NCBI GenBank assembly: GCA_030847615.1
Contig: JAUMIR010000001.1
Span: forward strand, 86,601,501-86,665,500
Direction: 5' to 3'
DNA length: 64,000 nt
Source of the DNA: Gambelia wislizenii
Taxonomy: Eukaryota > Chordata > Lepidosauria > Squamata > Crotaphytidae
The first letter of the stretch is position 1; every line of letters starts with the position of its first letter. Shown here piece after piece: positions 1 through 11,129 of the stretch. Below the pieces are notes generated by a model that was given only the letters and a program-made list of their open reading frames with translations, had not been told where the DNA came from and did not search any database. Position numbers and translations under genes: made by a program.

Positions 1-348
1 GGGGATTAGCTGGGAATGGCATTTTGCACTCGATGCCATAATACACTTGTCAGTTATTTCTAGGAACAACAGTGACAGGCTATAGAGAAAAGGCTTCAAA
101 GCACAGCCAGATTGCTTAATAGGCACAACTTAGGACATTCAGTGCTGAATATAGCGCAAGTGGAAGATATGAGGGTGTGCTTCCAAAGATTTTTCATGGA
201 CAGTCTTTAAAAGCTGAAAGCAATTTGCTTTTCTTCCTCCCTAGGGGCAAATTTGTGTGCCCATCCATTATGCAAACAGGATGTTTATTTTATTTCATTT
301 AATAAAAGCATGGGCCACACCTTTCTAATGCAGTTATATATTCAATTC
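1..348. other. Intronic or flanking DNA, nothing recognised
   Basis: This is A/T-rich single-copy-looking sequence with no coding or repeat signature I can support. It ends where similarity to the LINE copy at 21478-22241 begins. Confidence 0.4.
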
Positions 349-1165
349 GACCATTGTTGGTGATCAATTTGGCCAAGCCTGAGATGTTGTTTCAGGGAGT
401 CCTTGTATCGCTTTTTTGGAGCGCCCCTCTTACGCTGACCCGTGGCGAGTTCACCATAGAGTACTATTTTTGGGAGGTGATGGTCCTCCATCCTAGAAAT
501 GTGCCCGGCCCAGCGCAACTGTGTTTTCAATATCATGGCCTCAATGCTGGTCAAGGATAGCAACATTCGTCACATAGTCAGTCTAGTGTATATTTAGGAT
601 TGTGCGTATACAGCACTGATGAAAGCGTTCGAGGAGTTGTAAGTGGTGGCGATAGGTGACCCATGTTTCAGACCTATAAAGGAGAATAGACAGTACAATG
701 GCTCTATACACATTGATTTTTGTGCTTCACCTCAGGTGTTTATTACTCCAGACTCTTTTGTAAAGTCTTCCAAATGAGATATATGCCTTTGCTAATCTGT
801 GATCGATCTCTTTGTCAGTCTTGGCATCTGAGGAGATGATGCTTCCCAGGTAGGTGAACTGCTGAACGGACTTAAGCACAGATTTGCAGACGGCAATGTG
901 GGGATGATGGTGTTCGTCCTGTGGTGCAGGCTGGTAAAGAACTTCCATTTTCTTCAGGTTGACTTCCAGCCCAAACAGCTCTTCAGCTGTTGCAAAGCAG
1001 GATGTTATCACGCAAGGAGACCTTCTGCTGTGCTTTCTGCAACCAGACATGCTTATCTCGGATTGGCCTTTTTTAGTCATCAGCGCACTTGCAGAAAGCA
1101 CAGGATGAGTCCTTCCTGAATCTTCTTTTGCGAAGAAAAGCCAGAGAGAGAGAGACAGCCAGAGA
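349..1165. mobile_element. LINE copy with inverted 5' part (twin-priming structure)
   Basis: Two parts of one non-LTR retrotransposon lie head to head. From about 1010 down to 349 the minus strand reads reverse-transcriptase C-terminal sequence: the motifs VNLKKMEVLYQP, FTYLGSIISSDAK, KEIDHRLAKAY, then RWAGHISRMEDHHLPK and KRGAPKKRYKDSLKQ. From about 1013 to 1160 the plus strand carries the 3' end, including a Cys/His finger-like stretch (SHQRTC) and a GA-rich tail. The copy at 21478-22241 shows both parts in one orientation and confirms that they belong together. About 110 bp between them is missing here. The LINE clade is unresolved (RTE- or jockey-like). Confidence 0.85.
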
Positions 1166-1302
1166 TACATTCAGTTCTGATCACATTAAAAAAGATCCAT
1201 TCAAATGCACTCAAAGTATAATTAGGTATAGTCTACACCATGCAAAACATGCATGGGTGTGAGCTGATTATTTCTCTGATAATATCCTTGGCAATACTAT
1301 AC

Positions 1303-1545
1303 TACACTTGTCCCTCAACTTTCATGGGGGTTAGGGACCCAGGATCCCTGCGAAAGTGGGAAAAATGCAAATATAGGACACTTTATTTTTTACCTGAGAG
1401 AACACTTCTCTAGGCATTTGTAGGTCCTCCAGCACATTTCTGTGGTCACCTCCAGGTGGAAGTTGACCATAGAATCATGCTGGAGGACCTAGAAAGTTGA
1501 CCACAGAATTGTGCTGGACGACCTAGAAATGCCCAGAGATAACTT
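1303..1545. mobile_element. Tigger-like MITE, 3' end lost
   Basis: The left end, CTTGTCCCTCAACTTTCATG, matches the reverse complement of the right end of the complete MITE at 61272-61555. Both copies share the internal inverted motif built on GTAGGTCCTCCAG and its complement CTGGAGGACCTA. The right terminal repeat is not seen here, so the copy is truncated or decayed. No coding capacity is visible. Confidence 0.65.
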
Positions 1546-2758
1546 TTTTTTTGGTCATGTATTGGGCAGCAGTGCAGGCAACAGCAAATACAATAATCCA
1601 CGAAGAATAAAATCTACAAATGTTTAACCTGCAGATGTGGAGGGATGACTGTACTGAAATTTTGGGTGCTGTTCATTGCTGTAGTGCTGCGGTCTTAACT
1701 AAGTGCATGAATGTGCAATGCATGTACTGTATTTGTATAATATATGCAACTAGCACAGTGCAACTTTTGCATGGTGGACGAATGTGTGACTCCAACCTAA
1801 CATTTGTAAGACATTGTACTTTAAATGTGCACTCATTGTGGCTTGGCTATTCGCTGACCCAAGGTCACCCTAATTAATCTATATTTATTCATTAATTTAT
1901 TATAAACCTCCCATTTCATATAGACCTATATTTCATATAGACTAGTATTTAGGGTACTGTTGTGTGCCAATTAAAACAAGTTATTGAGGAGAAATTTCAT
2001 GAATTTAATAAAAGTGATCAGGAATGTAATCATTACATGATAAATTCAGGTGAAAACAGAAACTTGATTGGTTGTGTGCATGTTTTGGAACAACGCTGAA
2101 CATGTAGCATTTTCACTGTGTCTGCTTGCTCTCTTTCAATAAGGTTAGCAGTAAAAGTGAAATTCACAAGATAGCTGCCTTCTTGTAAATGTCAGTGAAT
2201 TGCTAGTTTCCAAGAATAATGAAAACTAGGATTACCAAATGACTAATCCCCATTGCCCTTCTGGTAAGAAAGGGAAACCCCGAGGGGCCAACTATACACT
2301 TACAGCATATTAAGGTAAAGAAGTGCTTATAGGTTTCATCATGAAAGCAACTTTGGAAGCCTGCAATAATGAGGAGAGGAGCAGCAAACAATCGCTGCTC
2401 CAAATCCTTTTAGGTGCTTCGCTTTTGCTCTTAGGTGTGAATTATGTATCGCTTAGGCCCAACTGTGGGTATAGCAATGCTGGGAAGCATAATGAAGGCA
2501 TTGCCCCCAAATATGAATTCTGGCAGCCAGAACAAATTTTTCTGCAGTCCCCCACATTTTTAGCATCACTGAGAGTGAGACGCTGAAAAACATTCACACC
2601 TAAACTCTTATATTTGCTCTTATTTATATGTGTTCATAGCCCTTTGGTCACTGTGCCTGTCCCATTTCTTCAGCTGCCTAAACTGTATTTCTAAATGCCA
2701 TCCTCTCCAACTGTTGCAACTTGGCAGGGATTGTCTTGATTAAATCCTCTGTTACCGT

Positions 2759-2785
2759 ACACACACACACACACACACACACACT
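2759..2785. repeat. (AC)n microsatellite
   Basis: About 13 uninterrupted CA dinucleotides. Confidence 0.95.
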
Positions 2786-3363
2786 TTAAAAAATCCCAGT
2801 TTTTCTCTCCTCCTCCCCATTTTGTCCTCAGCTTATTTCAATTGCCATAAACTGAGTTCAAAGTACAAAAGTAGTTTGAACTCAGCTAACTCATCCAGAG
2901 GGAGAAGAGCGGAATGGGCAAAATCTTGCCCTTCAAGTAGACTCAGGGAAAAGCAAACTGCTGCAGCCTTTCCTAGCTTGTGTGTTCTCCCTCATTAATA
3001 ACTTTTGCTATCTTGAGAGCATTCTAATATTGTTCAGCCACAGTTGTCCCACTTTTCATCTGTCAAATGTTGCAGAGTATGAAATGCTCAACTGAACTTT
3101 TAAGTGACTGTAATGCTAGAAATTTGGGGACAGAAAGAAAATTTAATGTGGGGGGGCATGCAGAATTCTTATTTGTGATGGGTAATGACTTTGTTTTAAA
3201 CACACGCACACTCATAGCTACACCCCTGCTCCAGGCTGTCTGAGGGACTGTATTCTTCCATATGAATCTGACTAGGCTCAGATCTTTAGAGGAGGCCCTT
3301 CTGTTACTCCCACCACCCTCACAGACTTATCTGGCAGAGATCTGATAGAAGGCCTCCTTGGAG

Positions 3364-3440
3364 GTTTCTCCTAGGTGTAAGTTTCTCCTAGGTGTAGCCT
3401 TCTCAGGGAGGCTACACTGGTCTCAGGGAGGCTACACTGG
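3364..3440. repeat. Two adjacent short tandem duplications
   Basis: GTTTCTCCTAGGTGTA occurs twice in a row (3364-3395). The 20-mer TCTCAGGGAGGCTACACTGG follows as two perfect tandem copies (3401-3440). Both units contain the sequence GGTGTA or GGCTACA, which suggests local slippage. Confidence 0.85.
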
Positions 3441-5003
3441 TCTACTCCTTAAAAAAAAACACCAATAAGCCTTTCAGGAACTGATTGTTTTTAAGTAAAG
3501 GTCTTTCAACTGCATCCTCAACTTTTATTTCTCTGTTTTTTAATGGATGTGCTTAAAATAGTTTTATAGATTACCTATGTGTTTTTAACGATATTTTTGT
3601 ATGTTTTCATCTATTCTTGTGGGTTTTTAAAATCGGTCTCTGTTTTTTTATTCAGCTGCCTTGTATCCCAGTTCTTGGGTAAAAGATGGAATATTAAATA
3701 AAAATTAAATGTGTGTTTGAGCATAAGAGAAACTGAAAGGGAATGCACCTGTGTGATTTTTTGAGATGTAAAAATACGAGCTGTCAGAGAAGCAGTGAAA
3801 TTTCATTCTTGTTACCACTCTTCTCAAAACTCCAGTGGACTGAGTCTGCTCTTCATTGTCAAAAATCCAGGGTTTTGTAACATGTAGTGTGCCTGTTTAT
3901 TTCTCTCCTGTTAAGGTTATGATTAAAAGTGTTAAAACCAATAGTACTTTTGGTAGACAGAATGTTCATTGTATTGTCTGGTCTCTTGCAACTGCCTTTC
4001 TCTGAGACATTACTTCACCTAGTGAATGGATTTTAAGTGGCCTTTAGGACCATTTATTACTGCTAGTGGCCCTCTTCAATTCTTTTTCTCCAAAGGGGCT
4101 GAAGAAATGAAGCCAACAAAAAGGTTTACTAATTGCATTTTTATTCATTTGAGCACTGAAGTCAAAGGCCCGGTATAAAGGGAAACACCCCAGCAGAATC
4201 AATTATATATCCTAGTGACTAGTAATGTCACTAGTAATTCCTTCTCCCTAAAGTATACCTGCTTCGTTTTATGACATTCATATTTTTCCTCATACTTTTA
4301 AAAGACAAAAGTGCAACTATTCTGGAGATTGCATTAAGTCTGTAAATGCTCCTTTGAAGCCATACTTTCCCAAGCTATAACACACTACTAAATGTTAAGG
4401 GGAAAACCAGGGCCAAAGTACATCTGCAGTTTGCTTAACACCCTAAATCTATTTGCTAGGATGGCATGGCAACTGTGGTTTTGGCTGTGATCCCATACAT
4501 ATGTACCTGGGAGTAAGCCTCCTTGAACTTAATCCCCTTTGAATTCACTTCTGGGAAAACAGGCAAAGGATCACACTGCCAGAGCCAATATCTGTTGATT
4601 TCCTTCATTTCAGGTTATACTTTGTATGACTGGGGGTAAGGTACCTAAATTCCTTAAAAAAAAAAAAGTCTCAGGGTTCCTTGCTCTTTATGTATTTTAT
4701 CATTTTCCTTCCTTTTCCAACCCCCCTCAGACCTATCTGGCATAGCCAGTGGTGAGGGGGATGATGGGAGCTGCAGTCAACAAGCATCTCATTAAATTGG
4801 AAACATCCACAATCTTGAAACGGAGATGACATTTACACTGAATATTCTATGAGCCTCAACCTCACTTCCAAAGGGTATTGTTGTTGCCATAGGGCAAAAG
4901 GGAGAATGGCAGGGCCCTCTAGATGTTGACTCCAACCCCCAGCAGCCCTAGCCAGCACAGACAATCACAAAGAGTTCTGGGAGTCAAGGTTCAGCATCCA
5001 GAG

Positions 5004-5139
5004 CGGTGGTTTCCAAACTTTGGTCCTCCAGATGTTTTGGACATCAGCCCCCAGAATTCCTGACTGTTGGCCAAGCTGGCTGAGGCTTCTGGGAGTTGAA
5101 ATCCAGAACACCTGGAGGGCCAACGTTTGGAAACCACTG
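5004..5139. mobile_element. hAT-type MITE
   Basis: A 136-bp element has inverted termini CGGTGGTTTCCAAAC and GTTTGGAAACCACTG, the CAGTGGTT-type ends typical of non-autonomous hAT transposons. The 8-bp flanks ATCCAGAG and ACCTAGAG match at 6 of 8 positions, as expected for a decayed hAT target duplication. There is no coding content. Confidence 0.8.
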
Positions 5140-5710
5140 ACCTAGAGGGATGCAGGATGACCTCCTGTGATGTAGGGTTATGTAGGTTCTTATTTGAAAG
5201 CAGGTCAGTTTCCTGACTGTTTTCTTCAATAAACTTCGAGCCTCTTGCTGACTAGATATGCCAGTGCCCAATAATCATTGTCCAGCACATCCCCTTGAAA
5301 GAGGAAAAGATCAACAGCAGCTGGGGGCAGTTTAAAGGCTGAAGGTTTTGCTTGGCATAAGTTGTTATGGAAGACAGCTTGTTAACTCTTCAGGATCGGT
5401 TTAAGGAATTTTGGGGGACCCTAAAATGCTTTATTTTTTTGGGGGGGGGGCATATGTTTATGTCAGGTCAATGTAACCTAACTCAACCTAAGCTATTCAG
5501 TACAGGATATTCAGATTACTACTAATAATGTTTTTGCAGGAGGAGGGTTACTATGGGGCCCCCACAATGATGGGCCCCCCTGCAGATGCTGACACCGCTG
5601 GTGCCTTAAACTGGCCCTGTAACTCTTTTAACACAAAAGGCCCTCTTTCGCTTTCCCAGCCACGGAATAGCCCAGCTACCTCCTGGGAAAGAAAGAGCAG
5701 CAGAGGCTAA

Positions 5711-5919
5711 TCCACACTACACAATTAATCCAGTTTGAAACTGGATTATTTGCCATGGCTCCATCCTACTGAATCCTGGGATTTGTAGTTTTACAAGGTC
5801 TTTAGCCTTGCCTGCCAAAGAGTCCTGAGGCTTCAGCAGACTACAAATCCCAGGATTTCATAAGAAAGAAGCCATGGCAAATAATCCAGTATCAAGCTGG
5901 ATTATTTGTGTAGTGTGGA
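5711..5919. mobile_element. Palindromic (foldback) MITE
   Basis: The 209-bp element is one long imperfect palindrome. Its ends are TCCACACTACACAATTAATC and the complement of TCCACACTACACAAATAATC. Further in, CCATGGC and ATCCTGGGATTTGTAG pair with their complements on the other side. I recognise the layout as a non-autonomous DNA transposon but cannot name the superfamily. The flanking bases show no clear duplication. It lies immediately upstream of the CpG island. Confidence 0.75.
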
Positions 5920-5929
5920 TGCACCATCG

Positions 5930-6960
5930 GTCACGCCAAAACAACACTACAGGCGATGTAGTAGGTGTCGCGTTAGGTGCAGGAAGGCGAAGGAGAAAAA
6001 AACAACCCACAGCAGCCGCTCTTTCTCCCTATTGACTCTAAAAGGCAAGAGAGGCAATTGCAAAAAAAGAAGGCTAGAGAGGGACAGCAGAAGGAGGGAC
6101 CTGCTGCGATGGTGAGGGGAAGCGGGGGGCGTTCCTTTCAGAACGCCGCCGTCCAATGGGGTGTTAGGGATGCTCGTCGAGGGAGTGTAGGGAGCCAATG
6201 AGGAGCGAGGAAGGCGTGGCTTAGTGTATGTGTGCTGTGTCGGAACGAGTACTCTTCGGGCTCTTCTTCGCCTCTCCCTCCCTCCCCCGCCTATCCGGCA
6301 GCTGAGGCGGACCAAGCTAGAGCTTGTCCTCGCGCTGGCAAAGCGGCGCTCGCGACGGCTGAGGCGGGGGGGGGGGGGAGAATCGGGCCCGGAATAAGTC
6401 GCTCGCTGGCTCACTCGGCCGCTCCCTCCTCCTCCTCCTCCTCCCTCCCCGATACACTTCCACACATCTCGGCTCTTCCCAGTCGGTGGACTCCCCCCCT
6501 CCCTCCCATCAACCCCATTTTGGGTAAGAGAGCGAGAGCGAGCTCTCCTCACCGCCCTCAGCCAGTCAAGTCAGCCAGTCCACCCCGGACGAGCCAGGGG
6601 CCAATGTGGGACTCTTGGCCGGGAAAGTGCCCCGCTTCTCTGCCGCTGCTCCTGTGGCCGCCACTGAGGGATGGAAGAAGGTAAGGGGTCGCCCTCCTGC
6701 CAGCCAGCCAGCGCCTCCTCCTCCTCCTCCTCCTCTTCTTTTGGGTCTGTGTTTGTTCTCCTCCCGGGAATGTGGGAAACGGGAATGTGAGGAGAGAGAG
6801 AGGCTGCCCGGCAGCCGGGTGTGAGTGACTCTGTGTTTGTGTGTGGTGTGTGTGTGTGGGTCCGGCATTAGTTCCACCAACACTGTGGGGAGGTCGAGCT
6901 GAGGGGAGAAGCCGCTCTTCTGAGGTGAGTCAGGGAGCTTTTCCCCTCAGACCGCCGTGT
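5930..6960 (+). promoter_or_regulatory. CpG island, candidate SIPA1L2 promoter
   Basis: This is the only CpG-dense region of about 1 kb in the window that is not a tandem repeat. It has two CCAAT boxes in the plus orientation, at 6153-6157 and 6195-6199. No TATA box stands out, which suits a CpG-island promoter. Two consensus splice donors follow: AAG/GTAAGG after 6680 and GAG/GTGAGT after 6924. Assigning it to SIPA1L2 is an inference: it lies on the same strand, upstream of the first coding exon, and no other gene is visible. Several open frames in both strands reflect high GC content and show no conserved protein. A promoter of another, divergent transcript cannot be excluded. Confidence 0.6.
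6250..6680 (+). other. Candidate non-coding first exon
   Basis: Start estimated, end set by the splice donor GTAAGG at 6681. This would be a 5'-UTR exon joined to the acceptor at 58731-58732. An alternative end is 6924, before GTGAGT, which matches the donor consensus better. The start is placed just downstream of the two CCAAT boxes and is only a guess. Confidence 0.4.
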
Positions 6961-7284
6961 GTGTCTGTGTAGGGTGGGTGCGCTTAAGACTTGTGGGGCT
7001 TTTATAGTTTAGGCACACAGTGTGTATGTGTGTGTTGGTCGGCATCAAAAACTCGCTTTGTGTGTGTGAGAGAGAGAGAGAGATAGAGGGAAAGAAAAAG
7101 AGGGAGTGGGTAAGGGTGAGTTCTGTAGGCTGAAAAAAGAAGAAAAAGGGGGAAGGGTTCCCGCTTTTAATTCCTTTGGATGGATTTTTGTTCAGAGGAG
7201 AACGAGGGAAGGGATGGTACTTGTTTTTACCAGGGACGGTTTGAGTCCTCGTCCTTCTCCCCTCTCCCCCGCCTGCCCAAAAGA

Positions 7285-7484
7285 CAGTTGTCCCTTCATA
7301 TTCGTGGGGTTTGGTTCCAGGAACCCCCTGGATACCAAAATCCATGAATACTCAAGTCCCATGATATGCAATGGTGTCCCTTATATAAGATGGCAAAATC
7401 AAGGTTTGCTTTTGGGGTTATCATTTTTTAAAGAATATTTTCAAGCCGTGAATACTTAAATCCGTGGATACGGAGGGACAACTG
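7285..7484. mobile_element. Tigger-like MITE (200 bp)
   Basis: The termini are CAGTTGTCCCTTCATATTCG and the complement of CAGTTGTCCCTCCGTATCCA. A TA follows the right end, and the left side has GA. The interior contains the typical TTGGTTCCAGGAACCCCCTG stretch. It is a non-autonomous pogo/Tigger-type element, about 0.3 kb downstream of the CpG island. Confidence 0.85.
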
Positions 7485-7615
7485 TACACTTGATGGATCC
7501 GAGCCACTTCCTAACACGCTTTTGGAGTCGAGATGGAAAGTGGGAGGGGGTTATTTTGGCGATGGGGGAAGAAGAAGAGGAGGAGGGAGACGGGGGAGTT
7601 GGGCTGGCTGTTCTT

Positions 7616-7647
<32 letters not shown>

Positions 7648-9935
7648 TGTCTGTCTGGGCATCTTCAAAGGCCGGTGGTGAGATCGAGGGGAAATGAGGG
7701 GGAGGGGTGCGATGGATAGGATTAACTCGCCCCCCCCCCCACATCGTAGAGCTCGCCTGATATACACTTGTGTGCTTTTTGCACGGTTACCATACCTCAC
7801 TTAAAAAAATAAATATCTGCAAAACAAATGGTCCTCGGCTGCTTTTGCATGTGGTGGAGTCGGTGGTGGTGTCGGTCGGATCTGCGATGTCTTTTACCTG
7901 CGCTGCGTGTAACTTTTAAATGAATGCGGGCTTGCTGGCATGTATGCTAATTTCTCCAATATTCATTAAAAAAAAAAAAGGAGAGGAAATGGTAGAGTCC
8001 CCTTCCTCCTGGATGTGTTGTCCACTCACCAAAATGACTTCTGAACAGTGTAATAGTCATGTATAAGACATAGCAACTGAATGAATATTCAGTATGTTTT
8101 TGTTATTTCTCTCCATGTTCTGTCTGCCATCACCACCATTTTTTTCTTCCACACTGAACAATGAAGACCAGGTCATTAATACAGGAAGTTTGTTTTTTAA
8201 TGTCTTCACATACATCTTGTTTGCTTATGTTTAGATAAAGCAGAGAGGATGGCATTGCACCTTCATAGGACAATTTTATTGTTTTGGTTCAACTAATTTG
8301 AATGATTTTCCGCTTGTTATTTATACTGCTTGAAGTTGATAGTTATCAGATTCACCTATTTAACATATAAACTGAATTTGTAAGCTGTACAGATTGGCAG
8401 ATAATGATTCTGAAGCAATTCAGAGTTCTTCTCTTTCAGGACAGTTGGTTGTTCCTCAGATATTGCTTGGAAATATTTATTTGTATTAATTATTGTGGCA
8501 AAGGCTCTTGCCAACAAAAATGCTCTTACAAATTACTTTACCCAATTTTTTAAATGCAATTCCATTTCTAAGTGCTAACGCTAGGTGGCTTTCTTGTATC
8601 ATCCAGAAAGTACTGCACACTTGAATTGTCTACTGACTTTATCATTTTAGTTCCTGCATTCCACTATTATGAAATGCTAATGTCTTGATCTGTTTAATAG
8701 TAAAGGGTACTAAACTAGATTTAAACTTTGCAATTTTATGTTGACATTCTGTTTACAGAAATACCGTGTTTGCTTCACTGTTTTGAATTCCTCTGTGGGA
8801 AACAGATACTCAGGGGGGAAAAGATTTTTTTTATTTAAGAGGACTGCTTTTTAATTGGATGCATATATTAAGAAATCCATATTTGCACCAGCTAATATAA
8901 CTACTTTGGTGTAAACAAATCAATAAGTTTGTTGCTGTAAGCTGTTTGGTGCATTTTTCCTCATGCTGTGAGAAATTATTTTTGCTGGTACTAAAAGCGA
9001 GTGGCTCTTTAGGCAGTGTTTGGAATGAGGAGATTTGGAGGAGGTGTTTTCTCTCATTGGGTTAAGTGATGGAAAGTGGGTTAAGGACACTTATGTCCAT
9101 TGTATGATGTAGAGGCTTGATTTGCACAAGATGTACAGTAGTTGTGATTTTATTCCTTTTTAACATAATGTTCTGGGAAATGAAGGCTATTTCTCCTAAT
9201 ATACACACCCCAGGACTGTCATTGTAATAAAAAGCATTACCATGAGGGCTACTATATTTGGATTTAGGTAGGACTATGGTCTCAGCAGTGCTGCAGGATC
9301 CACTGGAATGCAGTGCTGCTTTGTAAGCTGTTGTTGATAGGAAATGTGTCTATGCTTTTGAAAGTCAAGAGGAAGAATGAGATATAATGGATGGTTATTT
9401 CAACAACATTTTACAGATCATCTTCTTGGGCAAATATCAAAGACTTCAGCCATTCATTGCTTTGAATATTCTCAGCCTAAAAATATTTACTTTAACAAAA
9501 GTCTTGTTGATTTCAGTAGAATTTCCAAGTGGAATCCTAGAAGTATGCCGCACGGATCTAGGGAAGAGTTACTTCTGAGAAATATTGTGTTTCAGGACTT
9601 TCAAGACCAGATTACCATCCTCATCTGTGTAAATAATTGTTTATTGGCTTCTTTATGTGGACTCTACCTTATGCTTTGTCTTCCTCTCTAAAAGGTTCTT
9701 TTTATAGCTTGATACTTCTCACACATGGCTGAACAGAGTTTGAAAATTAGCTTGAAATGTTTGTAAAAATAAAATGTGTAAATGGCCACTGCTACTTTTG
9801 CTTGTTACTTCTCACATTAGTCAATTACTCTTTGAAATGGTAGTAATGTTGGCAGCTCAAAATGTGCAATTTGGTCTCCATTTAAAATTTATTTCTCTAT
9901 CTGATATTTGTCTCCAGATCTGCCAGAGATTTATA
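7485..9935 (+). other. Intron 1 sequence, no genes recognised
   Basis: The first 300 bases still have elevated GC and contain a (GT)n tract at 7617-7647 and a run of C at about 7730. The remainder is A/T-rich without coding, RNA or transposon signatures that I can name. Short open frames around 9.4-9.7 kb have no recognisable similarity. Confidence 0.45.
7617..7647. repeat. (GT)n microsatellite
   Basis: A GT run passes into (CTGT)n at its right end. Confidence 0.95.
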
Positions 9936-10164
9936 AATTTAACAATAGCAACAGTATTGATATTTATATACCACTTATCAGTACCAAAGCACTCCCCAAG
10001 AGGTTTACAGTGTTTTAGCTAATTGCCCCCAACAAGCTGGGTACTTATTTTACTGACCTATGGAAGAATGGAAGGCTGAGTCAACTTTGGAGCCCTCTTG
10101 AGATCGAATTCATAACCCTGTGGCTTGCAGTACTGGCATTTAACCACTGTGCTGCCAGGAGTCT
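9936..10164 (-). mobile_element. tRNA-derived SINE with L2-like tail
   Basis: Read on the minus strand, the element starts with GGCAGCACAGTGGTTAAATG, a tRNA-like box A region. A box-B-like GAATTCGATCTC lies about 45 bases further on. It then runs through CCATTCTTCCATAGGTCAGT and TGGTATATAAAT, and ends in a degenerate (CAATAGT/TATTG) tail as in L2-mobilised SINEs of lizards. It is old, with many substitutions. Confidence 0.7.
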
Positions 10165-10684
10165 TTAAAGTGAAAACATTAAACATTAGAATTCATTATA
10201 AGATTATACAAACCCTGAAACTGCACAGTACATCATTAAAAGCCGTTCAGTTTCCAACTTTTTTCTTAGGTGTTCACTATTGTGAGTTATGTCACTTCCT
10301 GATCATAGCAACCAGATATGTGGCATGTTGAAACTATAAACCCTGAGCAAGATTGGGGCTAGAGTTGGACAAGGAGAGATGCTACAGAAGTAGAATTTTA
10401 GAAGTAGAGGTCATGGCAACATCAGCAAAGCTGTGTCAGTGTATTCTACCTAAAGCTAGCTGGAACAGGATAGGATGAAGCACAGCCTGACAGGTAAATG
10501 GACAAGAAATCTGGAAGACTGAGAGGGAAGCAAGCAGGGAAACGAGAAGTTTTCAAATTGAAATGTGGAGATAAAGTGATACGAGATATATAGAGTCCAT
10601 GTGGAAACAATGCCATAATCTGCTTATTATCCATAGAAGATCAGAAACCCTTAATAGGGGAGATGTAGAGAAGAGAAGAGACAA

Positions 10685-10870
10685 AGTCTCAGGGTATTAA
10701 AAAAGTCAATTTTATTCTAGTAATTCACCTAATGTGTTTTGGCCTAGTAAATATTTAATTGCCTTCTTCAGGGGTTGTTAAAAGAAAAAGAAAGAAAAGG
10801 GACAATACATAACCAATAAAAAAATTATAACAGGAGACAAGTTACAATATCTATTTTAGGTACATATAAT
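10685..10870 (-). mobile_element. Possible retroelement end (Penelope-like?)
   Basis: On the minus strand a CCTGAAGAAGGCAATT motif is followed by GGCCAAAACACATTAGG and AATAAAATTGAC. This resembles the 'CTGAAGAAGG...CCGAAACG' ends seen in Penelope-type and some LTR elements. No coding part is attached, so the assignment is weak. Confidence 0.25.
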
Positions 10871-11129
10871 TTGCATAAAGATGTATGTAAAATGTCTCAG
10901 TTTTAAAAATGCCTATTAACCAAAATAAACTCATACAAGTGCAAAATATTACTTACAGTACAACTTTAAAATTGCCTGCAGGAATTCCACAAAGAGGGTC
11001 TCCAAGCTTATGCTTCGAAACTGGTAGTTTGAGAAGTAGGAGGCAGAGCATTATACTGTTCCATGGCTCCCACCCCAAAAGTGGGATACCAAGGGCATCC
11101 TTATCATAGCAGCTCTACAGCAGAGTGAA

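Larger units (their letters stand above)
1546..5003. other. Probable intronic or upstream DNA without recognised genes
   Basis: There are no ORFs with protein-like content and no RNA gene. Visible features are an (AC)n tract at 2759-2785, two adjacent short tandem duplications at 3364-3440, and short A- and T-runs. If the CpG island at 5.9 kb is the promoter, this stretch lies upstream of the gene. Confidence 0.4.

Noticed and set aside
5947..6552. 201-codon minus-strand frame in the CpG island
   Set aside because: Arg/Ser/Pro-rich composition is what GC-rich promoter DNA gives by chance; overlapping frames exist on the plus strand and no domain is seen.
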